A stretch of 64,000 bases of DNA, taken from assembly GCA_020747015.1 (NCBI GenBank), contig JAGTJM010000006.1:434001-498000 (forward strand), read 5' to 3'. Below the pieces are notes generated by a model. The model saw only the letters and a program-made list of their open reading frames with translations. It had not been told where the DNA came from and searched no databases. This stretch comes from Pyrenochaeta sp. MPI-SDFR-AT-0127. Taxonomy: Eukaryota > Ascomycota > Dothideomycetes > Pleosporales > Cucurbitariaceae. Position numbers and translations under genes: made by a program. This document shows positions 44,518-56,184 of this stretch, in pieces. Each line of letters begins with the position of its first letter. Position 1 is the first letter of the stretch.

Positions 44518-44891
44518 GTTGAGCGCGAAGCTTCTTTATAAGTCGGCTGGTAGCGCGAAAGCGTGGAAGCGATAGCCATTCCGGAAAATGACAAAGTATA
44601 AATACTCGTACTATGTCCAAATCTGAGCCCGACATTTGATGCCGTTGAAAACATCCGGGGAAGAATCCTTAAGCTCTGGTTTGGAGACCCCGCCTTCGGC
44701 ACTACTTCCCCAAGTTTAAATCTCGGCAATTAACCCACAACTAATTCTGCAGAACACCGCTAGATATAGGATACACATTATGTTTCGTCCTACTATACGC
44801 AAATAGAGCATTTAGCAAGTTGAGATGACAGCTAAAGAGGACACAAAAGCTTGCCCAACTTTTTGATGAGTGCGAAAAGCGATAACCTCGT
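44518..44891. other. spacer between DUF3237 and carboxylesterase genes
   Basis: This 374-bp space must contain the promoter of the DUF3237 gene and the 3' end of the carboxylesterase gene. No other gene is seen. Confidence 0.45.
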
Positions 44892-46962
44892 TTATAATGA
44901 TGGCGGTATTCCTTGCGAACCAACGACAGCCTCAAATATAGGCCGGAACACATTGCACCTGATGTCAATTTCTGACTGAGGTAGCACAGTGACACCACTT
45001 CCCCTAACCTTGCCAACATCGCCGAGAACACCCAGGTTCCAATCGCCCTTCACAACACTGCCGTTCTGGTTTTGAAAAAGGCCGCCACGAACCTGCTCAG
45101 AGGCACCGTACAATATAGTACCCGGGGCTCCAGTACCTATTTCGTTCCACCCGGGCCCAGCTAATGGATTTTTCGCAAATCTGGCCCACGCTCCTTGCAT
45201 GAATTGAGCCAGCGCGAACTCTTGGGTGGTTGTATTTGCAGCTCGATATGTTCGGAAAACGAGTGGTATTTCCGAGGCATGGTATGCGCCCAGTCCAGAG
45301 AAACCTTGGGTATTAGTAAAAGAAGCATTGAAGTAATAGCGCCAAGTCGGAATGCCGATGGAGGCAGTAGCATTGGCCCAGAGAGCTTGCGGCTGTCATG
45401 AGAAAGAATGTTAGCGGAAGATGAAATTGACTAGTAGATGTTTTGCATGCTTACACATTGAAAAGCAATATCGGTGAAGATCTGCGAAATAACATCATAG
45501 CCATTGTTGAGGCCGTTTTTGCCGATAGGATACGCAGCTTCGATGGTTGGGATAAGCGCAGAAGCGACGGCCCCGAAGGTAGCCTGCAAATATGCGGTCA
45601 CGTTGGATTGCCCGATCATGAAGATCCTGTCACTCATCAGCTAGGGAAAGGCTATATCATTCAGCATTTCGTACCGTCCTTCTTGGGCATTAGTTCCACC
45701 TAACACAGGTATGTGTGAGATATTTCCACTTAGGCGGCGCGCCGCTGGGTTGGATACAAGTGTGATATTATCTGCTATCGGGCTGAAAACGAGTGAGTTG
45801 ACATTAATGATATTCTGGATGGTGGTCGCGTTCGCTGCGCGAACACAGGTGAGATTGCTGCTGTAAGTGCCTGGGCAACTAAGCTCGGCAGTGAGGTTAT
45901 TCCATGCTGGAATGCTGGAGGTTGTAGGAGCGGCACGGTACTGAAGGAATGAAGTCAGTTCATACATATGCATTTGGTGGATCGCGTGGCCGTACACTGT
46001 ATTGTCCACTTTGCAAGATAGCAGCTCGAAATGGTGGCGAACTGCCTTTAGGGTAGCTGGTGAGCAGCGTATCAATCGAAAACGCACCCGCGCTCTCGCC
46101 AAAGAGAGTGACCTTTGATGCGTCCCCACCGAATGCATGAATGTTACGTTGCACCCAGTCAAGAGCAAAGCGTTGGTCGAGAAACCCAAGATTACGCCCT
46201 GCCAAAGGCAGTTCTGGAGAGCTCGGAAACCCAAATACTATGAGCCATTAGACATGTGTAGAGCCAACATATCGCAGTTCCTACCATTGGTTCTATAATT
46301 CGTTGTTACAACAATGACGTCTTCATAAGCAGCAAATGCACTCCCATCATAGGATTGTTGTCCTAAAATCATGAGAAGAGTCAGGTCAGTCACCAGACAG
46401 TAAGACAACTTTACTTACCTGCATTACCAAATTGGAGAGAGCCACCGTAGATCCAAAACAGAACAGCCCTACCAGCGCCACCCGCTGGAGCGGATGGAGC
46501 ATAAACATTGAGGTACAAGCAATCCTCAGATTCTATCGGTCGCGGATTGTTAAAAATTGATTGTGTCAATTCTGAGCTTGCCAAAGGGTCTGTTGCGCTT
46601 TCAGCATATGCTCCAAAGAGCATTACATTGTAGAACTTACATCGAAACTGTTGAATGCATGCCGGCTTCCATACTGTGGCATTGATGGGCTTGCCGAAAG
46701 CTGGCGGAGCTTGTGGCGGAGAAAATCTCTCAGGTGGTGACTTTGCGAATGGGATCCCAAAGAACTGATTCACTGGCCCAAGTGCAGCAGGCAATGAGGT
46801 AGCCTTACCGACGACGACGCCAGCATCAATAGTTGCTGTTGGCGCACTTCCTCCGTTGGCATAATCCGAGTATTCATTCGCCGCATCGACGGCACATGTC
46901 GAAGCCAAAATGAAACCTAGGAGTATGAAGCGACGGAAACTTGATCCAGAGGACAAATGCAT
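44892..46962 (-). CDS. secreted type-B carboxylesterase/lipase
   Basis: This is a 600-residue alpha/beta-hydrolase of the type-B carboxylesterase family. The six exons on the minus strand are 46419..46962, 46285..46362, 45996..46237, 45675..45940, 45455..45626 and 44892..45392. Introns are 47-62 bp and every join keeps frame. A signal sequence (FILLGFILASTCAVDA) lies after a short basic N-terminus. The catalytic triad is visible: Ser256 in GESAG, Glu375 in GGTNAQEGR and His472 in GAYHASE. The conserved SEDCLYLNVY segment and the oxyanion-loop-like WIYGGSLQFG are present. NVT, NIT, NIS, NAT and NGS sequons fit secretion. The natural ester substrate is unknown. Confidence 0.9.
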
Positions 46963-48254
46963 GTTGAAAACCCGGTAAACCGCAAGTAACTTGATAGACC
47001 GATCAATAGCACGAATTTCTCCATTATGGGGATATCGATATTATAGCCCACATGTTCTATGAGTTTCGCCCAAAAGCCGAGGCCATATTGAGGGTTGGGG
47101 GCATCGCTAGGAGCAGCCTTGCAGCGTCCAACATCGCCATTGCATTTCGTCCATACAGATAAACGGCAAGGTTCATCCTGCCGAGGCATGATGTACATCG
47201 TCACAAACAAGGGGTGTAAAAGCGTCATAGCCTTAAAGTATCCATGGCGCTAACCTCTGAAAGGAAGCTAGACTTTCACATGAGATGCTGGAATGCACAG
47301 TCGGAAGCAGGGTGAAGACGCCGAGACGCGGGAAGGTTGCGGGGTATATATTGACAACCAGCCACATCTTTAAGCCACAAACAACGCGCCGTGATAGAAA
47401 ACGTTCTTACATCAAGAGCCGTAGAAATACTGCAATTACTGAGTCATGTTCAACATGTTGAGGTTGATGGGTCTGTACGTCGCTTTGACGGATTCTGATC
47501 GCCATGATGTTGATCGGCTCTTACCCGAATAGTTTTCCCGCTTAACCAATCTCATCAGGGCATCGTCAGAAACAGTAATTTACCATCTCTTCTGATACTG
47601 TGGTATTGCTCTTAATATAGAACAGCAATTTTAGTTGTGCACATCGCTGTAAACCAGCACAGCCCTCCCAGCAGCCTCACGCTCGAGCTGTATCTGAACG
47701 GGATGCTGAAGCCATGTGGTCCCAGCAGCATCACTAACACCATCTTCGTATTGCTCATTAGAACTTCAGAAATGCTTAACCAGCCACGCGTGAAAGCGCT
47801 TTGAAACAGAAAAACACAAGCTGAAGAGCATGTGATCAACCCTTGTCAAAAGTGTTTTTGATCGTTGATGAGTGATCATAGGGCACTCGTGAACATTGTG
47901 ATGGTTCTTTGAAACTCATAGCGGTCGACTGAAGAAGTGGAACCTCTGACGAAAGCCTCAAAACTGGCTCGACGTTCTGATCTACAAAAAAGTTTCAATG
48001 TTATCATATGCTCAGTTCCCACGCCAAGTTTCAAAGTCAATTTCAAGCAAATTAGGTTTGAATCACTAGTTTCGCAGAGACACGAAGGTTATCGTACGAC
48101 CGCAGACGCAGGGCGACAGGCGGAAATACCATGAGAACGGTATACGTTGAGGCGAACTCGGCCCTTAATCAAGCATCATTTCCAGTCAAGCAGCACTGTG
48201 TGAAATCTTTCTTTATTTTTGTGAATTCAGAGGCTACAAAATATTTCCCCCTGT
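46963..48254. other. 1.3-kb intergenic region, no gene seen
   Basis: Promoter of the carboxylesterase gene and 3' region of the NmrA-like gene. A 103-codon minus-strand ORF at 46917..47228 overlaps the esterase start and has no motif. Confidence 0.4.
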
Positions 48255-49219
48255 TCAAATGCCAATCTCCTGCAGGAAATTCTCAAAAGTCCCAAAGGCT
48301 TCCCATCCCCCCACACCCGCAACGACCTCGTGACTCCGTTCCACGCCTGCCTTCGCACCTGGCCCATAGTATTCGTACTCTCTGATCATCATGAGATTGT
48401 CAAACAGTTCCTTGCTTCCTTGGTACTGCTCAATCGGAATCTCATTGTAGTCGCACTTCTTACCCGTGCAGTTCTTGACGGCATTGCAAACGTCCAGCGG
48501 CGTGAACCAGCCCGAAGCCGCCAGGGTGTGCTTGCCGAGGGTGGCAGATGGGTTGGCAAGACCGGAAGCCACAAACTTGCCAAAGTCGCGGGGGACGTCG
48601 AGCATAGGAATTTGTGTGTCTGGGCGGAACAGCCAGGAGAGGCTGTAATGATCACCATTTGCGCTGGGTCTGATGGATCCGGGGATATTGGACATGAAGT
48701 ATGCAGGCAGCACATATGAAGCGGGTTGGCCAATCTTGTTGATATATTCTTCAACCATGGCCTTAGAGTCGAAATGGTGCAGGTTATGAAGCTTGCCCTC
48801 TGTGATCTTGGACACGTAAGGAAGGGTGGACCATATCAAATTCTCGACGCCGGCTTCTTTGGCGGCATCGGCGAGGTTCTTGCCTTGCTGCACCTCCCAC
48901 TCAAGACTGGCCTTCTCCCAGTAATTTGTCACGCCGAAGACGGCGTTGGATCCTTTGATTGCACTGAGAATAGAGTCCTTGCTGTTGAGATCAGCCTGAA
49001 AGGGGTCAGCATACGTCCTCATTTTGTGCGCTTGACGCTACGTACTGCAACCATTTCAACACCTTTTGCAACCATTGCCTGCGCATCAGGCTTATTCGGG
49101 TTCCTTGTGATGCCGCGGATTTTCCATTCCTTCGAGAGCTGAGGGTGGTTCAGGATAGCGCGAACTACCGAGCCACCCTGGTTACCAGTAGATCCAAAGA
49201 CAGTGATGAGTTTAGTCAT
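48255..49219 (-). CDS. NmrA-like NAD(P)-binding protein
   Basis: This 304-residue protein belongs to the atypical short-chain dehydrogenase group that includes the nitrogen regulator NmrA. The exons on the minus strand are 49046..49219 and 48255..48995 with a 50-bp intron. The Rossmann motif GSTGNQGGSVV follows directly on the ATG at 49219, as usual for the family. Then come ITRNPNKPDAQAM, VFGVTNYWEKAS, AGVENLIWSTLPYVSKI and a segment with ARRPLA-like features near YVLPAYFMSNI. There is no Tyr-Lys catalytic pair of classical reductases, so a redox-sensing role or an isoflavone-reductase-like activity are both possible. Confidence 0.87.
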
Positions 49220-50236
49220 GGCGGATGATCGAAGCATTCAACTTTGTATTTGCGACGTGCCGAAGCATCGTACGACCGCAGCTATCTATACTTTCCATTT
49301 AGTCTTAATCTTTAGGTAGCTTTTCGCTCTGTCCCCGCATTTTTGCGACGTGGAGATATCATTGCCTAGGATATGTATAAGCATTGAGTAAGGCTACCGG
49401 CTTTCGAACGCTGAGTAACATTGGACTAAGCTGACAGTTATTCTGAGGCTGAACAAGATATGTGTAAGCGGGGTCCGCTAGGTGCGGAACAGATGCGACA
49501 ACATCTCTAGTGCGGGATTGGCGTGATTACTCACCACCACATGTCCTTTTTCCACTGTCCACTTGTTCATCTCTAGTACATTACCGTGAACCTTATGTGA
49601 TCTAGACTGCTGCAAAGTATCTGTGCCCCACCAGCAATCTTTTGCGGCCTTCAAATAGCTCAGATCCCGTGGAGCGTGTTGTTAGAGTGACGCAAGGAGC
49701 GATCTAGCAAGCTCTCGCCAACATCTTAATTGGCAGCTTGAAGGCGGACAAAGAATTTTCACGAGACAATAGATTTGCAATAGCAATGTGAAGACATCCA
49801 CGCTACTTCATGGTCAAGTCATGCAGGCCTAGTAAAACTTGCGTAGCAAGCCACGCTTGGTGGAATTTATCGCAATCAAGAATCCCTCATATTCAACTAT
49901 ACCAACAATTTATAGCTTCTTTATATGCTTCTATGTACTCAAATCTTCCTATTTGTACCAGTCTGCATAAATTCTATGATTATACTTAGCTAGTCGCTTG
50001 CCATCACAACATGTCCTGGTCTCTAAAGATTCCCAGGCCTCTCATCACGTAAATTACTGCCTCCAGATTGTGGACGACACTAGGCCGCAACATTTGGACT
50101 TTCCATATGTCCAATCCCATCATGTCGCTTGAGTGGCTGCCGTTAGGCTAGCCAGTGATCAATACCCTTATCCTGCTCCTGTGAGCCCCCATGACGGGCC
50201 TCAAAGCTGTGCTTTGGAGCACCACGTTTGTATGTT
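49220..50236. other. 1-kb intergenic region, no gene seen
   Basis: Divergence between the NmrA promoter and the 3' end of the RGG-rich gene. It contains only short ORFs without motifs. Confidence 0.4.
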
Positions 50237-51096
50237 TCATCTACCCCTAGGATAGAAGAGGTGTGTATCCTCAAAGCCCACAGCGTCATTAGTCGCAGCG
50301 GTACTTCCACGGCCGCCTCGCCCCTCAGTCGCACCACCACGACTACGAGGGCCACCACGATGTCGGCGCCGTCTCGCACGCTCACCACCGCGTGGACGGC
50401 TATTAGGGCAGAACATTTTACCATCTTGCACCTCGCGCTTGCTTGTTGATTCCTGGTAGGCAGGCTCTTGGTCCCAAGTTGGAGCGGGTCTGGCCTCAGT
50501 GCCCGAATTAGCAACGAAGCCGCTCAAGATGTTATTAAAACGTCGCCACTCCTTCACAGGGTCGACGTCTGCGAAGAGGTTCTCGCCAGGTAGCAAGGGC
50601 CGGTTTGCTTCCTCGAAAAAGGGCGTGTTGCGCAATGGCGCTTCAGGAGCGTGTACACGCGTTGCATTGGTGACGTTGATGCGGAGCTGATCAGCTACTG
50701 GCAGGAAGCCGAGCAGGGCGTTGGTCGTCGCAGTGGCAAACCAGTTCTTGCTCCCGTCTGGCAAGATCTTGGTTACCATTTGATGGCCCAAGGTATTTGG
50801 AGGAGCTGTGTTCGAGTCAATATGGCCTCTGTGTTTGAAAGTTGAAGACCTCACCCCCAAACTTGAAGCTGCGCGCAGTTTGAGCTGCCTCTTCGTTCTG
50901 ATAATCTGAAACTGCCAAAAGCGTTTTACCGCCTGGCACCGGGCTTTTGGAAATTGTCTTCAGGCGAACGGCGCAAGACGTAGCAGGCGCTCCGTTTGAG
51001 TCAGGTGCGAGCTCATTCATGCGTTGGTCTATAGACCAGTCAGGCTCAGGCAGTTCCCCAATGGCTGTCAAATAGACACGATTGCTTACCAGACAT
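50237..51096 (-). CDS. RGG-box protein of unknown function
   Basis: I do not recognise this 249-residue protein. The exons on the minus strand are 51090..51096, 50855..51028 and 50237..50805. The first coding exon has only seven bases (Met-Ser plus one base). Intron 1 (61 bp) has a GTAAGC donor, a CTGAC branch site and a TATAG acceptor. Intron 2 is 49 bp. Both joins keep frame. The first 180 residues are of mixed composition with GHQMVTKILPDGSKNWF. The C-terminus carries an Arg/Gly-rich box with alternating RGG and RRRR units (GERARRRRHRGGPRSRGG), a pattern common in RNA-binding proteins, then FEDTHLFYP. The RNA-related role is inferred from this box alone. Confidence 0.6.
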
Positions 51097-51545
51097 GTTA
51101 ATCGGTAAGTGGTTCGCTATCTCCTCATGCATAGTTGAAGAGGATTGTATGGGGCTAGTTAGATTTGCTTGGCTGTCTTAGTTGAGTAGGTATCACGATG
51201 GGCAAGATCCCTAATGCGAAAAGGTGAACACACGGGACTCTTCTGCACCGTGCGCACCGCTCCCACTCGGCGGTACCCCACGGTCATTCTTTAGCTTTAG
51301 TGACTTCATGCTGTATGAGTCTTTCACCTAGGCGAGTCATATTTTTCAAAGCCTTCTTTCACTGCAATTCTCTTCGTTATCTTCAGCACCGTTCTTCGAG
51401 CTGACTCACAGACCTGCAAATTGGGTTGAGATATTCCTGCCGTTTGTAGGGTAGAAAGATTATTAGTATTATTAGATGCCTATCGGTGTGAATACCTTCC
51501 CAGGTTTGCTAAGTCATTGATCATGTCTCCCAATATCGTCTTAAT
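51097..51545. other. intergenic spacer downstream of ERG7
   Basis: About 450 bp between the RGG-box gene start and the end of lanosterol synthase. No gene is seen. Confidence 0.45.
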
Positions 51546-53922
51546 CTAAAGTAGCGAATCATCCCCAAAGCGCTTTGCATACATACCCAAAGCCTTGATC
51601 GGGAAGATGAACTTGTAGTTTGGATACGAAATCATACTGTGCACACGTTAGCAGTTGTCCCTATCCTTCCAAAGTTTAGGAGTAGACTTACCAGCTCTTG
51701 TTGAAAACACCTTCAATCGCCTCCTGCAACCACTCTCCACTACTCTGTTGCCTCTCCATGATGAGTCTGATCGCCCTCTCCAACGGCTCCTTGTCTGGGA
51801 ATCCTGCTTCTAGCATGGCAATAACTACCCAAGCGGTCTGCACAACCTGACTCTTCTCATGATTACACCAAACTCCTGTTTCACAGCTCTTGTAAGTCTC
51901 ACCCCATCCACCATCTTCCATTTGCCTGTCGAGGAAGAACTGGCAGGCGCGACGTACGCGTTCGCTGTTGGCGTGCGTTTCGCCGACGCAAGCAAGGGAT
52001 TCGAGAGCAAACATGGCGGCGTAGGTGAAGCAGATACCCCAACTGCCATACCAGGAGCCGTCGGCGCGTTGTGCATCGCGGATATAGGACACTGCGCGAT
52101 CACGGAAAACGGCAATTTCACTCGCACGGTACGTTGGGTAGTGTTTCTGGAACATGTGAAGCGCTGTAACGACGGCAGTCGTACATTCGGGGTAGTCGTA
52201 TTCGATCATGATGTTACCAAATACTTCCGCGGCATTGAGATGCTCTAGTAGGACAGAACCCCGAGTGGGTTCATAGGATGCGCAGCCGCCAGATGAATTC
52301 TGCATAGTCAGGAGAACATCGATGGCGTCCTTCATTCTCCTCTCCGAAATGAGAGAGGGATACTTGTGCTGGTTTTGCAGAATAAGGGTTGATTTAAGAC
52401 CTTCTGATGTGCAGTCACTGACTGTATAACCTTGTTTGCGCGTGCTGAATCCCCATGCACCTTTTCTTTGTTGGCGATAGCATGCATGCTGGTCTCTGGT
52501 TTCTTCGAGCATTTGTTGGTCTTCAAGGAATTCAAGGGCTTTGGTGAGGAGGGGCTTCCATTGCTTGTTGTCGCACCAGCCGCACGATTCGATGGCCTGA
52601 ATAGCAAAGGCAGTGTCCCATGTCTGCACGCCGTTGGTGCCATTCATGAGCATGCCCTCGTCCTTCAGCCACAAGAACTCGGGAAGCGTCTTCAAATGCT
52701 CCCGGAAGTTGTACGAGTCTGGGCCGAGCTTGATGTAGGCGCATAGCGTGTTCATGGGTCCATTCACAGGTCCAAGATTCGCGTAGTCGGTATTGTCGTC
52801 TTCGGCTTGGATGAGCCACCAAACGTGGTCTTCGGCACGCTTCACCATCCAAGCTGGGCGGATGTAGGGGAACCAGATAGTGGCAAGGAACCAAAACAGC
52901 AGCTTAAGTATCCAAGTCTTAGGGTGGTAGTTGTCCATAGGTGAAATGCTGTTGCGATATGCACTGAAGTTGATCGTCTCAAAGGGCTGTACCAGTAGTT
53001 CGGACCGTAATTGCCTTGTCAGGTCGTTCAATGGATAACTCCACTTCTTTGAATATACATACGACATGGGCAGAAATACCTGTCGCATGTGGATCCACCA
53101 CCTCCACGGCGCAATGGGCACCCAATCTGGAAGTAACCACAGCTCTGGTGGCACAGGATTGACAATATCCCACTCCATCACACCCAAGACACTGAGCCAG
53201 AACTTTGCCCAGTGAGGACCATTGACAGCACCGCCCAGCTTCCAGAGTGTGTCCCGTGCCTTACGCATTCTTGGGTCTTCAGCGTCTACACCAAGTAATC
53301 TGAGCACTGTATAGTTCATTGCTGTTCCAAACACGCTGCTCTCGCCTTCAATGTGGAGGCCCCACCCTCCATCGTCGGGGTGTGCGCGCGCGAACAGGTA
53401 GTTCTTGATTTCTATAGCGTGGGAAGCGGGTATGGGCGTCTCGGTGACATACCAAGTGATTACAAGGCCGGGCAGGAGGAACATGGGGCCACCGTATTCG
53501 CAGGCCCAATTGCCGGGGGGAAGTTGGAGTTGTGAGAAGAAGGAGAGGCCATTGTGGGCCGCTTCGAGAGGCGTCTTCGCAGGTTTGAGGGTGGGAAGGT
53601 CCTAAAATCGCTTGCATTAGCCATGGTTCACGTTCTTGTGCTGCCAAAACCCCTCCTATGCATGTCGCGATTAAAGTAAACTCACCGTCTTCAGGCCCAC
53701 AAAGTACTTGTCCGCCGTACTCTGTGGCCACGCCTTGATCTCCTCTTCACTCTCCAGGTAATGCCATGTCTGGCATCCGCGATCATCCTTCAACCTCCAC
53801 CTTGTGTAGTCTGTCTTCTCGTCCCCTGCAGGGCTCTTCCTGAGTCCAGCCGTGCCATTCAAAATCTTCTGGTTCGCTCCGCGCTTCGTCGTGCCGTTGG
53901 TGGTGCCATTGGCGTGTGGCAT
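51546..53922 (-). CDS. ERG7: lanosterol synthase (oxidosqualene cyclase)
   Basis: This 745-residue enzyme cyclises 2,3-oxidosqualene to lanosterol in ergosterol synthesis at the ER and lipid droplets. The exons on the minus strand are 53686..53922, 51692..53601 and 51546..51636, with introns of 84 and 55 bp. The protonating Asp475 lies in VSDCTSEG, the DCTAE motif with Ser instead of Ala. Several QW repeats are visible (GGWGLHIEG, NSSGGCASYE, ADGSWYGSWG, EDGGWGETY, SSGEWLQEA). The N-terminal exon has RWRLKDDRGCQTWHYL. The last exon gives MISYPNYKFIFPIKALG and a short tail. GTATGT follows GCTTTGG there and could be an alternative donor, so the last few residues are less certain. Confidence 0.95.
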
Positions 53923-55092
53923 CGTGTCTGAGGGTGTCGTGAGTGTCTAGAGGGTTGCAGAGTGTTATTCAATCATCGTGGGAGGAAGTGGTGGGGATAT
54001 GGTTCATATGTGTATTGTGGTGAGGTGCCCATGTCGGACATCTTGGCAGGGACGCGTGAGAGAGGGAGGCAAAAGCGAACAACTTGACAGACGGTACTTG
54101 ATATGTAGCAAAAGCCAAGGAAGCCGAAGTGAGTAAGTAAAGAGATTTATTGTAAGCAACATGCCATTATTGCCAGATTGCCTTTCAAAATTCCCAAGTC
54201 CCTCACTGCCTTTACATCCAAGGACACCTGCATCCGCGGAGGGACCAAAACGATGGCATGCACTAAAATGTAAGCACCACCTGACAGAAAACGTGACAGA
54301 CAACGTGACAGACAAAACGGTCTTCCACGAGTCAAGCCCAGCACTTTCGTTTCCGTGTCTCCCCATGCAGGATCCCAAGCAGGACTATTGGTCCAAGCTG
54401 ACTTTGCTGCAAACGACTATTCTCCCACCCCCTGCGCATTCGGAGAACTTGGCAGGCACATGTTGGACGATCGACAGCAAATGCGAGCTAACTTTCCGCC
54501 GAAAGGATCCACTGTCCCATCCCGATGATAACCCTTCTCTATGGGTTCCCCGTCATGCGCGGGCTTGTTCTATTCCGGTACCCGATGTTTTTGGGATCTC
54601 GATGGACAAGGTGGCATCGCGATGGCAGCTAGGACAAGGTTGCACAACGTAGGCTTGGTGGAGATCCATGGCGTGATGACGTGGTTGGAATGCTCATCAA
54701 TAGCCAAGGGGATTCGGATGTGGAACTGCGAGGCACAATGTATATGCATTGGGGGGTGATGTTCAGGTACCGGGCCAAAGAAACAATGGTATTGATGTTA
54801 TTTTCAAGCTTCTCTTTTCAGCATTGTCACAAGCATATGTACAGCGCCAACTAGCGACCACCTGGGTGCGCAAGCTCCTCCAGCGCACTCTTCAAATCCA
54901 ACAAACTGAAAGCTACACTTTACGCAGTGCAAGACCCTGCGCAAGTAATGCAAAACAGATTGCCTTTGGCTGAACCAACATCTGCCAAACCCCAACGCCA
55001 TGCATTGTTTCTCCTTGCTCTGTCCCTCATTAACCAATCACTTCGTAAAAACAAATCTTCATTTCTGGGTATCGTAGAATAGAATCTCGCGC
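53923..55092. other. 1.2-kb intergenic region, ERG7 promoter
   Basis: This is the promoter of ERG7 plus the 3' side of the next gene. I see no clear sterol-response element by eye, and no gene. Confidence 0.4.
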
Positions 55093-56184
55093 TCAATCGC
55101 TCAGATCGGGGTTCGCAACGAACAGTCGCGTCCCCATAGTCATTGTCCGCTCGTCGACACTGCCTCTTCGTACTAGATCATCGCTGCCCTTCTTTTCTGT
55201 CGCTGGCTTGGGTAGGCTCTGTGGCATCTGCCCCACATCGCCAAAGTGGCGCTCTCCACTGCTGCCACTACCAGCCGACAAATTCGTCTTTGTGTGTTCG
55301 ACAAAGTAGCCTGAGATGGGATCGTAGTCTGGGTTGGGCGTGGGCTCTTCTTCTTGGAGGTCGCCAAGGTCCTCCGGCGACGAGTTCTGGGGTGGTGTCG
55401 AGTTGGAAGAGAGGCGGCCAGCAGGGTTGGCGTAGGATACGCGCCGACCAGAGCCAAGTGAACTGCGTCCTGAGCCGGAGCGGTGGTGATACGGGCCTCC
55501 GCTCTTGCCTATTGAGCCGGCGTCCTCGTCATCGCCCTCATCGACTTCTGACGCACTCAGACGCATGGGCACACCTGATCCGGCATATGTGACTGGCGCG
55601 TATAGGGACGCCTTGGGTAGACCGTGATGTCGGCCAATCTTGGACCGCACGCCGCCCGTCATGCTTGAGCCTCCGGAGGCACTCCGTGGTGGCGCATGGT
55701 GAGGCCCACCTGCCACTTCCATGTTTGCTCTCATCTTTGCCTGGCGTTGCTGTGCGAGTATGCGTGGATCTTCATACTGTGCCCTATCACACCACACCGT
55801 GGCCTTTTGTTTGCGCATCATGGCAACATAGGATGTGGGCGAAGTACCGGAGCGTGTGGAAGAGGAGCGACGGAGGGCACCACTGTTGGAGCGATTGGGT
55901 GTGCCCGTTGTAGAAGAAGTGGAGGAGGTGGGGGTGCGTCGAAGACCGCCCTGGTACTGAGTTTGGTACTGCGAATTCACGGTGGTGGTCGTGGGCGAAG
56001 CGGTGGTCGTGGGAAAGACGCCAGAGCTGGTGGTTCGTGACCGTGAATGGCCCAGTTGGGCTTCGTTGTACATTTGTGACGGCGGCCGCACTGCGACTCC
56101 AGGGTTTGCTATGGGTTTGCGGCGGACTGGTATTGCTCCATACGCAGGAGCTGGCGGGGGTTGCGCCATCATGGCCGTCTGCAT
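55093..56184 (-). CDS. conserved disordered Ser/Gly-rich protein, unknown function
   Basis: This 363-residue intron-free protein is almost entirely low complexity (Ser, Thr, Gly, Pro, Arg). It has one conserved island, MMRKQKATVWCDRAQYEDPR followed by ILAQQRQAKMRANMEV, at about residues 121-156. I recall the same island in other ascomycete proteins of unknown role. The rest has many potential phosphorylation sites (RRSSSTRSGTSP, RSGSGRSSLGSGRR). An acidic segment with DEGDDEDAG lies near 215. No signal peptide or membrane helix is present. The ATG at 56184 is the first in frame. A perfect CRE site lies about 60 bp upstream of the start. Confidence 0.75.
   Translation of the reverse strand: MQTAMMAQPPPAPAYGAIPVRRKPIANPGVAVRPPSQMYNEAQLGHSRSRTTSSGVFPTTTASPTTTTVNSQYQTQYQGGLRRTPTSSTSSTTGTPNRSNSGALRRSSSTRSGTSPTSYVAMMRKQKATVWCDRAQYEDPRILAQQRQAKMRANMEVAGGPHHAPPRSASGGSSMTGGVRSKIGRHHGLPKASLYAPVTYAGSGVPMRLSASEVDEGDDEDAGSIGKSGGPYHHRSGSGRSSLGSGRRVSYANPAGRLSSNSTPPQNSSPEDLGDLQEEEPTPNPDYDPISGYFVEHTKTNLSAGSGSSGERHFGDVGQMPQSLPKPATEKKGSDDLVRRGSVDERTMTMGTRLFVANPDLSD

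Noticed and set aside
50806..51089. Ultra-short introns of 25 and 28 bp in the RGG-box gene
   Set aside because: Better acceptors further on give introns of 61 and 49 bp with normal branch sites and the same reading frame.
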